23,001 nucleotides of DNA from Succinatimonas sp. UBA7265 (GTDB taxonomy: Bacteria; Pseudomonadota; Gammaproteobacteria; Enterobacterales; Succinivibrionaceae): assembly GCA_002473165.1 (NCBI GenBank), contig DKSD01000020.1:1-23001 (forward strand), read 5' to 3'. The notes under the pieces were generated by a model that did not search any database, was not told where the DNA came from, and saw only the letters and a program-made list of their open reading frames with translations. Every line of letters starts with the position of its first letter. The first letter of the stretch is position 1. The position numbers and the translations under genes are program-made. Shown here one piece after another: positions 14,224-22,337 of this stretch.

Positions 14224-15480
14224 TTACAGGCGCGCGATGATCTCATCGCCAAACTGAGCGGTCGTAACCTGCACCGCGCCTTCCATGGCCGCGGCGAAAT
14301 CGGAGGTCACATGTTTGGCCGCTATGGCCTTTTCCATGCCCGACTCTATGAGATCCGCAGCCTCGTCCCAGCCTAAATGGCGCAACATCAGCGCCGCCGA
14401 GAGGATGATCGAGCCCGGATTGGCCTTGCCGGTGCCGGCGATCGTCGGGGCTGTGCCGTGCGTGGCCTCAAAGATCGCGCACTGCGTGCCGATGTTGGCG
14501 CCCGGGGCGATCCCTATCCCGCCTACCTGGGCGGCCATAGCATCGGAGATGTAATCGCCGTTGAGGTTCATGGCCGCGACCACGTCATAGTCTGAAGGAT
14601 AAAGCAGGATGTTTTGCAGGAAAGCGTCGGCAATGCAGTCCTTGACGATGATCTTCCGCCCGGTCCTGGGGTTCTTAAAGGAGATGACTCCAGTCTGTTC
14701 ATCACGCCTTGCTCCAAATTCTTTCTCAGCCAGTTCATAGCCCCATTTTTTAAAGCCGCCTTCGGTGAACTTCATGATATTGCCCTTGTGGACGATCGTC
14801 ACCGACTTGCGGTCGTGATCGACTGCGTAATTGAGCGCTGCGCGGATCAGGCGCTGCGTGCCCTGCAAACTCATGGGCTTGACGCCGATACCGCAGTGCT
14901 CAGGGAAACGGATCTTTTTGACGCCCATGTCATCTTGCAGGAAGGAGATAAGCTTTTTGGCGCCCGCGGAATCGGCTTCCCACTCGATGCCGGCGTAAAT
15001 ATCCTCGGCGTTTTCGCGGAAGATCACCGCATCGATGAGCTCAGGGTGTTTCACCGGGCTGGGCACACCTTGGAAATAGCGCACCGGGCGCAGGCAGACA
15101 TAGAGATCGAGAGTCTGGCGCAGCGCCACGTTCAGCGAGCGGATGCCGCCACCCACCGGCGTGGTCAGCGGCCCCTTGATAGCCACATGGTATTTGCGGA
15201 TGAAATCAAAGGTCTCCTCGGGGAGCCATTGGCCCTCGCCGTAGGTTTCAACGCTGCGGCCGCCGGCGTAGATCTCCATCCAGCTCAGGCGGCGTTTGCC
15301 GCCGTAGGCTTTTGCCACCGCCGCGTCAGTGACTTTGCGCATCACCGGGGTGATGTCCGCGCCGATGCCGTCGCCGCGGATAAAAGGGATGATCGGGTTG
15401 TCCGGGACGCTGAGACGCCCCTGCGCGTCGGCGCTGATGGCGCTGCCCTCGGCGGGCACGGAAACTTTGCTCTTGAACAT
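14224..15480 (-). CDS. icd: Isocitrate dehydrogenase, homodimeric type I, probably NAD-dependent
   Basis: It oxidises isocitrate to 2-oxoglutarate and CO2. The 418 residues align with E. coli Icd (416) at a constant +2 offset. The substrate site is intact: GGGIRSLNVALRQ with Ser115 (E. coli Ser113, target of AceK), IFRENAEDIYAGIEW, VHKGNIMKFTEGGF and NLNGDYISD. All five residues that fix NADP in the E. coli enzyme differ: Lys344 to Thr346, Tyr345 to Ile347, Val351 to Ala353, Tyr391 to Ser393 and Arg395 to Ala397. Ile and Ala at these sites occur in NAD-specific enzymes, so NAD use is inferred. AGGAG lies 8 bases before ATG 15480. It is monocistronic with its own terminator. Confidence 0.93.
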   Translation of the reverse strand: MFKSKVSVPAEGSAISADAQGRLSVPDNPIIPFIRGDGIGADITPVMRKVTDAAVAKAYGGKRRLSWMEIYAGGRSVETYGEGQWLPEETFDFIRKYHVAIKGPLTTPVGGGIRSLNVALRQTLDLYVCLRPVRYFQGVPSPVKHPELIDAVIFRENAEDIYAGIEWEADSAGAKKLISFLQDDMGVKKIRFPEHCGIGVKPMSLQGTQRLIRAALNYAVDHDRKSVTIVHKGNIMKFTEGGFKKWGYELAEKEFGARRDEQTGVISFKNPRTGRKIIVKDCIADAFLQNILLYPSDYDVVAAMNLNGDYISDAMAAQVGGIGIAPGANIGTQCAIFEATHGTAPTIAGTGKANPGSIILSAALMLRHLGWDEAADLIESGMEKAIAAKHVTSDFAAAMEGAVQVTTAQFGDEIIARL

Positions 15481-15613
15481 GAAAATTCTCCTAAAAAAGC
15501 TGCGGACAGTTTAACAAGGCGCGGCGGCAGCGGCAAAAACTCCGGACGCGCACCAAAAGCGCCGGCGCGGATTTTGTTGATTTTATTTTGTTTTCCGAAA
15601 GTTAAAAAAAATC

Positions 15614-15642
15614 TGTACAAGCGAGTGATCATTGGCTATAAT
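15614..15642 (+). promoter_or_regulatory. Promoter of tRNA-Val
   Basis: TGTACA (15614-15619), 17 bases and a perfect TATAAT (15637-15642) precede the tRNA by 18 bases. The bases after the -10 are GC-rich (GGCGCTCG), as in stringently controlled stable-RNA promoters. Confidence 0.75.
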
Positions 15643-15660
15643 GGCGCTCGTTTTCACGAT

Positions 15661-15737
15661 GCGCCCTTAGCTCAGTTGGTTAGAGCATTACCTTCACACG
15701 GTAGGGGTCGATAGTTCGAGTCTATTAGGGCGCACCA
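15661..15737 (+). tRNA. tRNA-Val (anticodon CAC)
   Basis: A full cloverleaf is visible. The acceptor GCGCCCT pairs with AGGGCGC, and the D stem is GCTC/GAGC. The anticodon stem TTACC/GGTAG carries loop TTCACAC (anticodon CAC, reads GUG). The T arm is GATAG-TTCGAGT-CTATT, and the 3' ACCA is encoded. E. coli reads GUG with the UAC tRNA and has no CAC species. No clear hairpin terminator follows, only T/C-rich sequence. Confidence 0.95.
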
Positions 15738-15859
15738 CTTCCTCTCTTTTTCCCCCTTTTAAAAAAACGCAATGCGATCAGCGGTTGTGCACCTGCGCGC
15801 GCCATAGCGCCCAGGCTGTGATCTGTTAAAATCTAGCGGTCACGGAGAACATCTTTAAT

Positions 15860-16327
15860 ATGGCAGCAAGATTCAAACCCAATTCAACCGTAGCCCTCAT
15901 CATCGAGCATCAGGGAAAATTCCTGATGGTTGAAGAGCTCAACGAGGATCAGGGCAACCGCCGGGTCTTCGGCATGCCTTCAGGCCATATCGAGGCCAAA
16001 GAAAGCATTCTGGACGCGGCAGTGCGCGAAGGCCGCGAGGAGACCGGCTGTGAGGTCGAACTGCTCTCGCTCACCGGCATCTACGACTACGTCAAGGATT
16101 ACGAGACCATAGAGCGCTTCTGTTTTGAGGCGCGTTTAAAGGAGATCCCCGAGCGTCTGCTTGCCGCAGACCCCGATCACGAGATCCTCAGCGTCGCCTG
16201 GTACACCCGCGAGGAGATCTACGCCAAAAAAGATCTCTGGCGCACCCGCCTGGTGGGCTTATGCATGGATGACTATTTCAAAGGCGCACGGTATCCGCTC
16301 TCGATAATTCACACGGTGCTGCCATGA
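15860..16327 (+). CDS. nudJ: Nudix hydrolase NudJ
   Basis: NudJ is a Mg-dependent phosphohydrolase acting in E. coli on HMP-PP, thiamine-PP and nucleoside di/triphosphates. The 155-residue protein (E. coli 153) carries a complete Nudix box: Gly42, Glu48, Arg56-Glu57, Glu60-Glu61 and Gly63 in GHIEAKESILDAAVREGREE followed by TG. The assignment to NudJ rather than another Nudix enzyme rests on length and on its place directly upstream of mnmA, as in E. coli. GGAGA lies about 12 bases before the ATG. Its TGA overlaps the mnmA ATG (ATGA). A hairpin (CCTG/CAGG with GCGC/GCGC, 15791-15814) lies upstream. Confidence 0.9.
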   Translation: MAARFKPNSTVALIIEHQGKFLMVEELNEDQGNRRVFGMPSGHIEAKESILDAAVREGREETGCEVELLSLTGIYDYVKDYETIERFCFEARLKEIPERLLAADPDHEILSVAWYTREEIYAKKDLWRTRLVGLCMDDYFKGARYPLSIIHTVLP

Positions 16328-17454
16328 TCGGAAACATAGATCCCGACATTCCCTGGGAGGAACTGCGCGGCAAAAACGTCGTCGTCGGGCTCTCAGGCGG
16401 CGTCGACTCCTCGCTTTCAGCCGCGCTGCTTAAAGAGCACGGCCTTAACGTCACCGCTCTGTTTATGAAGAACTGGGAGGAGGACGACACCGACACCTAC
16501 TGCTCGGCAGCTGAGGATCGCAAGGACGCCCAGGCAGTGTGCGACAAATTGGGGATCGAGCTTAAGACCATAAATTTCGCCGCCGAATACTGGGATCGCG
16601 TCTTTGAAATCTTCCTCTCCGAGTACCAGGCAGGCCGCACGCCTAACCCTGACATCCTGTGCAACAAGGAGATCAAGTTCAAGGCCTTCATGGATTACGC
16701 CACTCAGGTGCTCAAGGCCGACTGCATCGCAACCGGGCATTACTGCCGCCGCAGTTTCGGCCCGGAACCGGCCCTGCTGCTGCGCGGCAGCGATCAAAAC
16801 AAAGATCAGAGCTATTTCCTGCACGCCATAGACGGCAGGGTGCTGCCGAGCGTGCTCTTCCCCGTGGGGGATCTTGAAAAGCCCACCGTGCGCGCCATGG
16901 CCGCCAGACGGGGGCTCTCAACCGCCTCCAAAAAGGATTCGACTGGCATTTGCTTTATCGGGGAGCGCCGCTTTCATGAGTTCCTCTCCCGCTACCTGCC
17001 TGCCAAACCCGGTCCCATCATCACGACGGACGGCGAGGTGATAGGCGAGCATGACGGGCTGATGTACTGCACCATCGGCCAGCGCCGCGGGCTGCGCATC
17101 GGCGGCAGAAAGGACGACAGCGGCACCCCTTGGTACGTCGTTGACAAAGACATCGCGCACAACGCGCTCATCGTCGCCGAGGGGCATGACAATCCCGCGC
17201 TGTTTGCCAAAGGTCTCATCGCCATCAATGAGAGCTGGATCGCCGGCGCTCCGCAGCTGCCCGGTTTCTCTTGCAGCTGCAAGATCCGCTACCGCCAGCC
17301 CGATATTCCTTGCACTCTGAACAGAATTGATGAAAAACATATAGAAGTTCTCTTTGAAAAACCGGTCGCCGCGGTGGCCCCCGGCCAGTCAGCGGTTTTT
17401 TACTCGGGCGAGGTCTGCCTGGGCGGCGCCGTCATCGAGAAAGCAATAAAATAG
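16324..17454 (+). CDS. mnmA: tRNA-specific 2-thiouridylase MnmA
   Basis: MnmA activates U34 of Lys, Glu and Gln tRNAs with ATP and inserts sulfur delivered by TusE to form s2U34. The 376 residues include the PP-loop SGGVDSS (24-30), Cys113 in NPDILCNKEIKF (E. coli Cys102) and Cys210 in DSTGICFIGERRF (E. coli Cys199). A C-terminal beta-barrel domain follows, with TIGQRRGLRIGG and WYVVDKD. It overlaps nudJ by 4 bases. The 37-base gap to hflD contains a GGCGGC/GCCGCC hairpin (17465-17479). Its sulfur donor TusE is encoded about 5 kb downstream. Confidence 0.97.
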   Translation: MIGNIDPDIPWEELRGKNVVVGLSGGVDSSLSAALLKEHGLNVTALFMKNWEEDDTDTYCSAAEDRKDAQAVCDKLGIELKTINFAAEYWDRVFEIFLSEYQAGRTPNPDILCNKEIKFKAFMDYATQVLKADCIATGHYCRRSFGPEPALLLRGSDQNKDQSYFLHAIDGRVLPSVLFPVGDLEKPTVRAMAARRGLSTASKKDSTGICFIGERRFHEFLSRYLPAKPGPIITTDGEVIGEHDGLMYCTIGQRRGLRIGGRKDDSGTPWYVVDKDIAHNALIVAEGHDNPALFAKGLIAINESWIAGAPQLPGFSCSCKIRYRQPDIPCTLNRIDEKHIEVLFEKPVAAVAPGQSAVFYSGEVCLGGAVIEKAIK

Positions 17455-17491
17455 TCAAAAACACGGCGGCGCGGCCGCCTTTGGAGATTAA

Positions 17492-18142
17492 ATGGCAGAG
17501 AAAGACACTGAGGACGAAACCCTGGCGCTGGCCGCGCTCTTTCAGAGCTGCACACAGATCCAGCGCATCGCTTCCACAGGTTACATGGACGAGGAGGCCG
17601 GCGCCGCGGTGATCCGCGCGCTTTTGGTCACCGATCCGGACACGGCCGAGGATGTCTATCCGCCCGAGCGGATAAAGAACGGTTTCTCCCAGATAGTCGC
17701 CGCCTTCGGGCGCGCCGAAATGCGCGATCTGGGCGTCATCGAAGTCACGAAGACGGCCTTGAAAGTCATGGAGCTTGACGTGACGCTGGAGCGTTCGGGC
17801 AAGATCTACGACGCGCTGGGCGCCAAAATCGACTCATTGCGCGACGACATTCTGGCAAAAGAGCCGGATTTTCTGGACGGCTCGCCCTCATCCGTGCTCA
17901 AACAGGAATATGTAAAGAGCTTTGCCGACACCTACCAGTCCATCATCTCGCCCAACTTCGCCAAGCTGATGATCTGCGGACAGGAGGCCTGCCTGAGGAT
18001 CCCGGAAAACCAGGAGAAGATCCGCGCGCTGCTGCTGGCGGCCATCCGTGCCGTGGTACTGTGGCGCCAGTTAGGCGGCAAGCGCCGTTTTTTGGTTTTC
18101 AGAAGGCGCGCCATTGTACAATGCGCGCAGTCTCATATCTGA
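17492..18142 (+). CDS. hflD: High-frequency lysogenization protein HflD homologue
   Basis: HflD is a helical, membrane-associated cytosolic protein. In E. coli it binds phage lambda CII and hampers its DNA binding; its native role is unclear. The 216 residues (E. coli 213) include the N-terminal ALAALFQSCTQIQRIASTG, a central region of amphipathic helices (LDVTLERSGKIYDALGAKID) and the conserved C-terminal IRALLLAAIRAVVLWRQLGG followed by KRR. Identification is supported by position between mnmA and purB, as in E. coli. GGAG lies 5-7 bases before the ATG. The C-terminal extension past the family's usual end is Arg-rich and overlaps a possible purB promoter. Confidence 0.92.
   Translation: MAEKDTEDETLALAALFQSCTQIQRIASTGYMDEEAGAAVIRALLVTDPDTAEDVYPPERIKNGFSQIVAAFGRAEMRDLGVIEVTKTALKVMELDVTLERSGKIYDALGAKIDSLRDDILAKEPDFLDGSPSSVLKQEYVKSFADTYQSIISPNFAKLMICGQEACLRIPENQEKIRALLLAAIRAVVLWRQLGGKRRFLVFRRRAIVQCAQSHI
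18112..18123 (+). promoter_or_regulatory. Palindrome and possible purB promoter inside the 3' end of hflD
   Basis: CATTG-TA-CAATG is a perfect 12-bp palindrome flanked by GCGC on both sides. It contains a TACAAT -10-like hexamer (18117-18122), 50 bases before the purB ATG. A TTGGTT at 18092-18097 gives a 19-base gap, which is long. It could be a promoter/operator for purB; it does not match the PurR consensus. Confidence 0.35.
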
Positions 18143-18172
18143 CCGCTTTTTTTGACAACTTTCGGAGCATTC

Positions 18173-19540
18173 ATGGAATTATCATCGCTTACCGCGGTCT
18201 CGCCGCTTGACGGCCGTTACGCCTCAAAAACTGAGGAACTCCGCCCGATCTTCTCAGAGTACGGGCTGATGCGCTTCCGCGTGCAGGTGGAACTGACCTG
18301 GCTCAAACACCTGGCGGACTGCCCGCAGATCAAAGAGGTTCCTGAATTCTCCCCCGAAACCGTCAAATACATCGACAGCCTGATCGCCGGCTTTTCCGAA
18401 GACGACGCCCGTGACATCAAAAAGCGCGAGGCCGTGACCAACCATGACGTGAAAGCCGTCGAATATTTCTTAAAAGACAAGACCAAAGGCAACGCCGAGA
18501 TCAGCCAGGTCAAAGAATTCATCCATTTTGCCTGCACCTCAGAGGACATCAACAACAACTCCCACGCGCTGATGCTCAAGCACGCGCGTGAAAGCGTGAT
18601 CCTCCCGGTCATGGACGAGCTCATAGCGAAGGTCACCGAGCTGGCGCACAAATACGCCGACATCCCGCTTTTAGCCCGCACCCACGGGCAGCCCGCCTCT
18701 CCTACCACCATCGGCAAGGAGATGGCGACATTTGCCTTCCGCTTAAAGCGCCAGCGCGAGGAGACGGCGCGCGTTGCCATCTTAGGCAAGATGAACGGCG
18801 CCGTGGGCAACTGGAACGCACACACCGTGGCCTACCCTGATGTTGACTGGCCGGAGTTTGCCCGCAAATTCGAGCAGGATCTCGGACTGGAGATGAACCC
18901 GTACACCACGCAGATCGAGTCCCATGACTACATGGCTGAGATATTTGCGGCGGTTGATCGCTTCAACACTGTGCTCATCGACTTTGACCGCGACATCTGG
19001 GGCTACATCTCCTACGGCACGTTCACCCAGAAGACCGTGGCAGGCGAGATCGGCTCTTCAACCATGCCGCACAAGGTCAACCCCATAGACTTTGAAAACT
19101 CCGAGGGCAACCTGGGGATCGCCAACGCCCTGTTCACCCATTTAGGCAACAAGCTGCCGATCTCGCGCTTCCAGCGCGATCTCACCGATTCCACGGTGCT
19201 GCGCAACTTAGGCGTCGCCTTCGGCTACAGCCTGATCGCCTGGAAGTCCACTTTAAAGGGTATAGGCAAGCTGCAGGCCAACCCCGAGCACACCGCCGCA
19301 GAACTTGATGACAACTGGGAAGTGCTCGCCGAGCCTTTCCAGACCGTGATGCGCCGCTACGGCATCGCCAACCCGTACGAAAAGCTCAAGGCGCTCACCC
19401 GCGGCCGCAAGGTCACCAGGCAGATCATGGAAGATTTCCTTGAAACGCTGGAGATCCCTGATGAGGCCAAAGCGCAGCTGCGCAAGCTCACTCCGGCAAC
19501 CTACACCGGCCGCGCCGCCGAGCTTGCCAAAAAGATCTGA
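18173..19540 (+). CDS. purB: Adenylosuccinate lyase PurB
   Basis: PurB catalyses two fumarate-releasing steps of purine synthesis, SAICAR to AICAR and adenylosuccinate to AMP. With ATG 18173 the protein is 455 residues and begins MELSSLTAVSPLDGRY, as in E. coli. The start 7 codons upstream (TTG) is rejected on that ground and because GGAG lies 5 bases before 18173. His171 in ARTHGQ and Ser295 in the lyase signature GSSTMPHKVNP match E. coli numbering exactly. It follows hflD by 30 bases, the standard order. The stop codon lies inside a perfect inverted repeat (AAAGATCTG/CAGATCTTT, 19531-19549). Confidence 0.97.
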   Translation: MELSSLTAVSPLDGRYASKTEELRPIFSEYGLMRFRVQVELTWLKHLADCPQIKEVPEFSPETVKYIDSLIAGFSEDDARDIKKREAVTNHDVKAVEYFLKDKTKGNAEISQVKEFIHFACTSEDINNNSHALMLKHARESVILPVMDELIAKVTELAHKYADIPLLARTHGQPASPTTIGKEMATFAFRLKRQREETARVAILGKMNGAVGNWNAHTVAYPDVDWPEFARKFEQDLGLEMNPYTTQIESHDYMAEIFAAVDRFNTVLIDFDRDIWGYISYGTFTQKTVAGEIGSSTMPHKVNPIDFENSEGNLGIANALFTHLGNKLPISRFQRDLTDSTVLRNLGVAFGYSLIAWKSTLKGIGKLQANPEHTAAELDDNWEVLAEPFQTVMRRYGIANPYEKLKALTRGRKVTRQIMEDFLETLEIPDEAKAQLRKLTPATYTGRAAELAKKI

Positions 19541-19556
19541 CAGATCTTTGCCTTTT

Positions 19557-19590
19557 AAACCGCGTCCCTTGGCGCGGTTTGGCATTTTTT
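19557..19590 (+). terminator. Terminator of the nudJ-mnmA-hflD-purB run
   Basis: AAACCGCG (19557-19564) and CGCGGTTT (19573-19580) pair perfectly, followed by GGCA and six T (19585-19590). A second inverted repeat around the purB stop (19531-19549) precedes it. Confidence 0.85.
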
Positions 19591-19647
19591 AGACCTGGAT
19601 CAAAATTTTCAGGGAGAGAAAATCCGCAAAAGTTCCATACAGCGTTA

Positions 19648-19660
19648 TAGTTGTATACTA
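19648..19660 (+). promoter_or_regulatory. -10 and possible autoregulatory operator of the GntR-type gene
   Basis: TATACT (19654-19659) is a good -10, with a start near 19666, 26 bases before the ATG. The inverted repeat TAGT-TGTAT-ACTA (19648-19660) overlaps it, which would suit repression by the encoded regulator. The -35 is poor. Confidence 0.4.
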
Positions 19661-19691
19661 GTAAACAAGATTTAACAACTGTGTCACTGTC

Positions 19692-20414
19692 ATGGACTCA
19701 CCTGTGCTTCCGGCCTTCAGGCTGCAAAATAATCTGCCTGTTTCGCAGCAGATCTATGCGTTTCTGCGCCATCACATCACCGAGCTGACCATCAAGCCGG
19801 GAACGAGGCTGTCGGAAAACGATCTCTCAGCGCAGTTCAGCGTGTCGCGCCAGCCGGTGCGCGAGGCCATCTTCCGGCTCAAACGACAGGGGCTTATCGA
19901 AGTCTATCCGCAAAAAGGTTCTTTCGTAACCCGCATCTCCGGGCGCAACATAATGGAAACCTGTTTTGTGCGCTCTTCAATAGAAAAGGCGGCGCTGCAG
20001 CGCGGCATGCTCACCCCGGACGCCGACACGAAAAAGATCGTGGCCGAGCTTGAGGACAATCTCAGGCAGCAGCATGAGCTTACACACGACAGCACGGTTG
20101 CCGATCCGGATGCGCTCTTTTTAAAACAGGATAACGAATTCCACCAGATCCTCTGCAAACTCTCCGGGACAAAACTCGCCTGGGAAGTCATAGACGACAT
20201 CAAAGCCAACCTCGATCGCATTCGCTACCTTTCAACCAAAGGCGTGTCGCGCATTGAGAACATCGTCGGCGAGCACCAGCAGATCTTCGATTTGATGACT
20301 GCCGGAAAGGTCGATGAAGCCATGGCCAGCCTGCACGATCACCTCTATGAGATCGCCATGACCTATCGCGCCATCCGCGCCAAAAACGAGGAATGGTTCG
20401 TGCCTGAGGCCTGA
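19692..20414 (+). CDS. GntR-family transcriptional regulator, FCD (FadR/VanR) subfamily
   Basis: This 240-residue regulator has an N-terminal winged helix (about 12-78) with the FCD-subfamily signature TRLSENDLSAQFSVSRQPVREAI, recognition-helix SRQPVREAIFRLKRQG and wing GLIEVYPQKGSFV. The C-terminal all-helical FCD ligand domain (about 85-230) keeps metal-ligand residues in NEFHQIL, GEHQQIF and HDHLYEI. Members usually respond to small carboxylic acids from sugar-acid or organic-acid metabolism; the ligand here is unknown. No metabolic operon is adjacent, so the targets lie elsewhere or are its own promoter. There is no clear Shine-Dalgarno before the ATG. Confidence 0.88.
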   Translation: MDSPVLPAFRLQNNLPVSQQIYAFLRHHITELTIKPGTRLSENDLSAQFSVSRQPVREAIFRLKRQGLIEVYPQKGSFVTRISGRNIMETCFVRSSIEKAALQRGMLTPDADTKKIVAELEDNLRQQHELTHDSTVADPDALFLKQDNEFHQILCKLSGTKLAWEVIDDIKANLDRIRYLSTKGVSRIENIVGEHQQIFDLMTAGKVDEAMASLHDHLYEIAMTYRAIRAKNEEWFVPEA

Positions 20415-20605
20415 CGCGGCTCCGTAAAATGCCTCTGTCCCCCCTTTTTGTCCGTTACAGCAGGCTGCCATTCAAAAAGCGCACTTAGTTGTCTTTTTTG
20501 CGTAACTTGTCCTACGAGTGTGATCTCAGACAAAAAGCCTCTTCCAACTTAAGCCTCTGATCACATTCCGCTAATTTATCTTCAAAAACTTCCGATCTGT
20601 TTTCC

Positions 20606-20611
20606 TATAAT
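20606..20611 (+). promoter_or_regulatory. -10 box of the chemotaxis receptor gene
   Basis: A perfect TATAAT lies 51 bases before ATG 20662. No good -35 is present (TTCAAA at 20581-20586, 19-base gap). No sigma-28 flagellar consensus is visible. Upstream, TGTGATC (20519-20525) and GATCACA (20559-20565) form a widely spaced inverted repeat. Confidence 0.45.
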
Positions 20612-20661
20612 CTCGGTCAGGACAGCAAGTCTTTCAGATGAATCAATTAACCGAGGAATAA

Positions 20662-22323
20662 ATGTTTAAAAATCTAAGCATAAGAACCAAACTCATGCTG
20701 AGCTTCGGCGCAATCATGGTGCTGCTTGCCGTGGTTGCAGGCATCGCGGTGAACATGAACTACACGACGTCCAACACCGCCTGGAACGTCTTCAGGGTGC
20801 TGGGCAAATCCTACACCCGTGTCATGAACACCCAGAATCAGCTCGAAACGGCCAACCAGGATGTTTTAAACTACTTAAGGGCCGGCGCGGATCACACCAA
20901 TCCTGCGCAGCACGCCGACGCGCTGCTCGGCGACTTCCAGAAGATCAATGAGATCTCCTCGGTGATGAACGAGAACGTCATCGGTGACATGCCCTCCTCC
21001 CCTAAATACAAAGCCAACATCCTCAGCGTCAAGAAATCCGTCGCTGAGTTCGTTTCCACCTATTCAAGCCAAATCGATCCGCTGATCCGCGCCGGCAAGA
21101 ACGAGGAAGCCCTCGACAAATACCTCGAGATCGGCATGCCGGCTGTCAAAACCGCTTTGAGTTTTTACAAAGCACTGATCGATGAACAGGTGACGGTGAG
21201 CATCGGGCTTACCGAGCAGACCTCCTCAAAAGCGCCGATCTATTTGATCGGTGCCGTCACGCTGATTGGCCTGCTGCTGAGCATCATCATCTCCTATGCG
21301 ATGATCCATTACGTCCATGACAGGCTTGATTACATCATGAGAAACCTGCGCCAGATCTCCAAGGGCGATTTCACCGCCAGGCTTAAAGTTTCCTCCACCG
21401 ACGAGTTCGGCCAGTGCACTAAGGCGCTTTCCGACACCCGCAACGCCTTGAACGATTCCATTGCCATGGTGATCAACGAGAGCCATCAGATTGAGGATGC
21501 CCTCGAAACCGTGCGCAGCAACATGAACACGATTTCCGAGTCCATAGAGCAGGCGGAAAACCAATCCGTCACTGTGTCGGCGGCTTCCGATGAGATGGTG
21601 TCCACCACCGGAGACATCGCCAAGAACTGCGAAGGCGCCGCCAAGAGCGCCGCCACTTCCAGCCAGACCGTGGACAAAGGCGTTGAAGTGCTGCGCAGCA
21701 CTGTGGAATCCATCCGCAACCAGGTTGAGAAATCCAAGCAGAACGCCGCCAGCATCAATGCGCTGTCCCAGCATTCCGAGAAGATCGGCACCATTATTCA
21801 GACCATTGACGAGATCGCCAACCAGACTAACCTGCTGGCTCTGAACGCCGCCATCGAAGCCGCGCGCGCCGGCGAAGCCGGCAAGGGATTCGCCGTTGTG
21901 GCTGACGAAGTCCGCGCCCTGGCCTCCCGCTCCTCGAAATCCACTCAGGAAATCACCCGCATGGTGCAGCAGGTTCAGGAAGGCGCCCACAGCGCCAATG
22001 AGTCCATGACTCAAAGCCTGACTGAGATGAACCAGCTTGCCGATCAGGCCTCTGACGTTGAGAACATCCTCAACGACATTACGACCCACGTCAACGAGAC
22101 GAACACCCAGATCACCCAGATCGCCACCGCTGCGGAGGAACAGACCACCGCAACGTCAGAGATCTCCACGAACATGCAGGGTGTGACCTCGAAGAACAAG
22201 GAAGTCTCCGACAACACCAAGCAGGTCTACAGCGAGCTTGAGGGACTGCACAGTGCGACCACGGAACTCCGCGAGAGACTGTCGTTCTTCAAACTCAAGG
22301 AAGCCGCCCAGGCTCAGGCATAA
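20662..22323 (+). CDS. Methyl-accepting chemotaxis protein, 4HB sensor
   Basis: This 553-residue transmembrane chemoreceptor has TM1 at about 11-31, then a periplasmic four-helix-bundle region (about 32-190). TM2 (about 192-214, IYLIGAVTLIGLLLSIIISYAMI) is followed by a HAMP domain (about 215-270, including NLRQISKGDFTARL) and a long cytosolic coiled coil. The hairpin tip IDEIANQTNLLALNAAIEAA binds CheA/CheW and precedes ARAGEAGKGFAVVADEVRALA. There is no C-terminal NWETF-like pentapeptide for CheR/CheB docking. The ligand is not predictable. GAGGA lies 5 bases before the ATG. It is monocistronic with a strong terminator. Confidence 0.93.
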   Translation: MFKNLSIRTKLMLSFGAIMVLLAVVAGIAVNMNYTTSNTAWNVFRVLGKSYTRVMNTQNQLETANQDVLNYLRAGADHTNPAQHADALLGDFQKINEISSVMNENVIGDMPSSPKYKANILSVKKSVAEFVSTYSSQIDPLIRAGKNEEALDKYLEIGMPAVKTALSFYKALIDEQVTVSIGLTEQTSSKAPIYLIGAVTLIGLLLSIIISYAMIHYVHDRLDYIMRNLRQISKGDFTARLKVSSTDEFGQCTKALSDTRNALNDSIAMVINESHQIEDALETVRSNMNTISESIEQAENQSVTVSAASDEMVSTTGDIAKNCEGAAKSAATSSQTVDKGVEVLRSTVESIRNQVEKSKQNAASINALSQHSEKIGTIIQTIDEIANQTNLLALNAAIEAARAGEAGKGFAVVADEVRALASRSSKSTQEITRMVQQVQEGAHSANESMTQSLTEMNQLADQASDVENILNDITTHVNETNTQITQIATAAEEQTTATSEISTNMQGVTSKNKEVSDNTKQVYSELEGLHSATTELRERLSFFKLKEAAQAQA

Positions 22324-22337
22324 CAGGTTTTACTGAC

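Noticed and set aside
14614..15714. 366-residue plus-strand open frame opposite icd
   Set aside because: It is antisense to a certain gene, arises from strong GC-codon bias, has no family motifs, and runs through the tRNA-Val gene.
20519..20565. A proper CRP site upstream of the chemoreceptor
   Set aside because: Each half-site lacks its partner at the required 6-base spacing, so it is reported only as an inverted repeat.
21226..22089. 287-residue minus-strand frame opposite the chemoreceptor
   Set aside because: Gly/His/Val-rich shadow of the coiled-coil coding sequence; no ribosome binding site or family.
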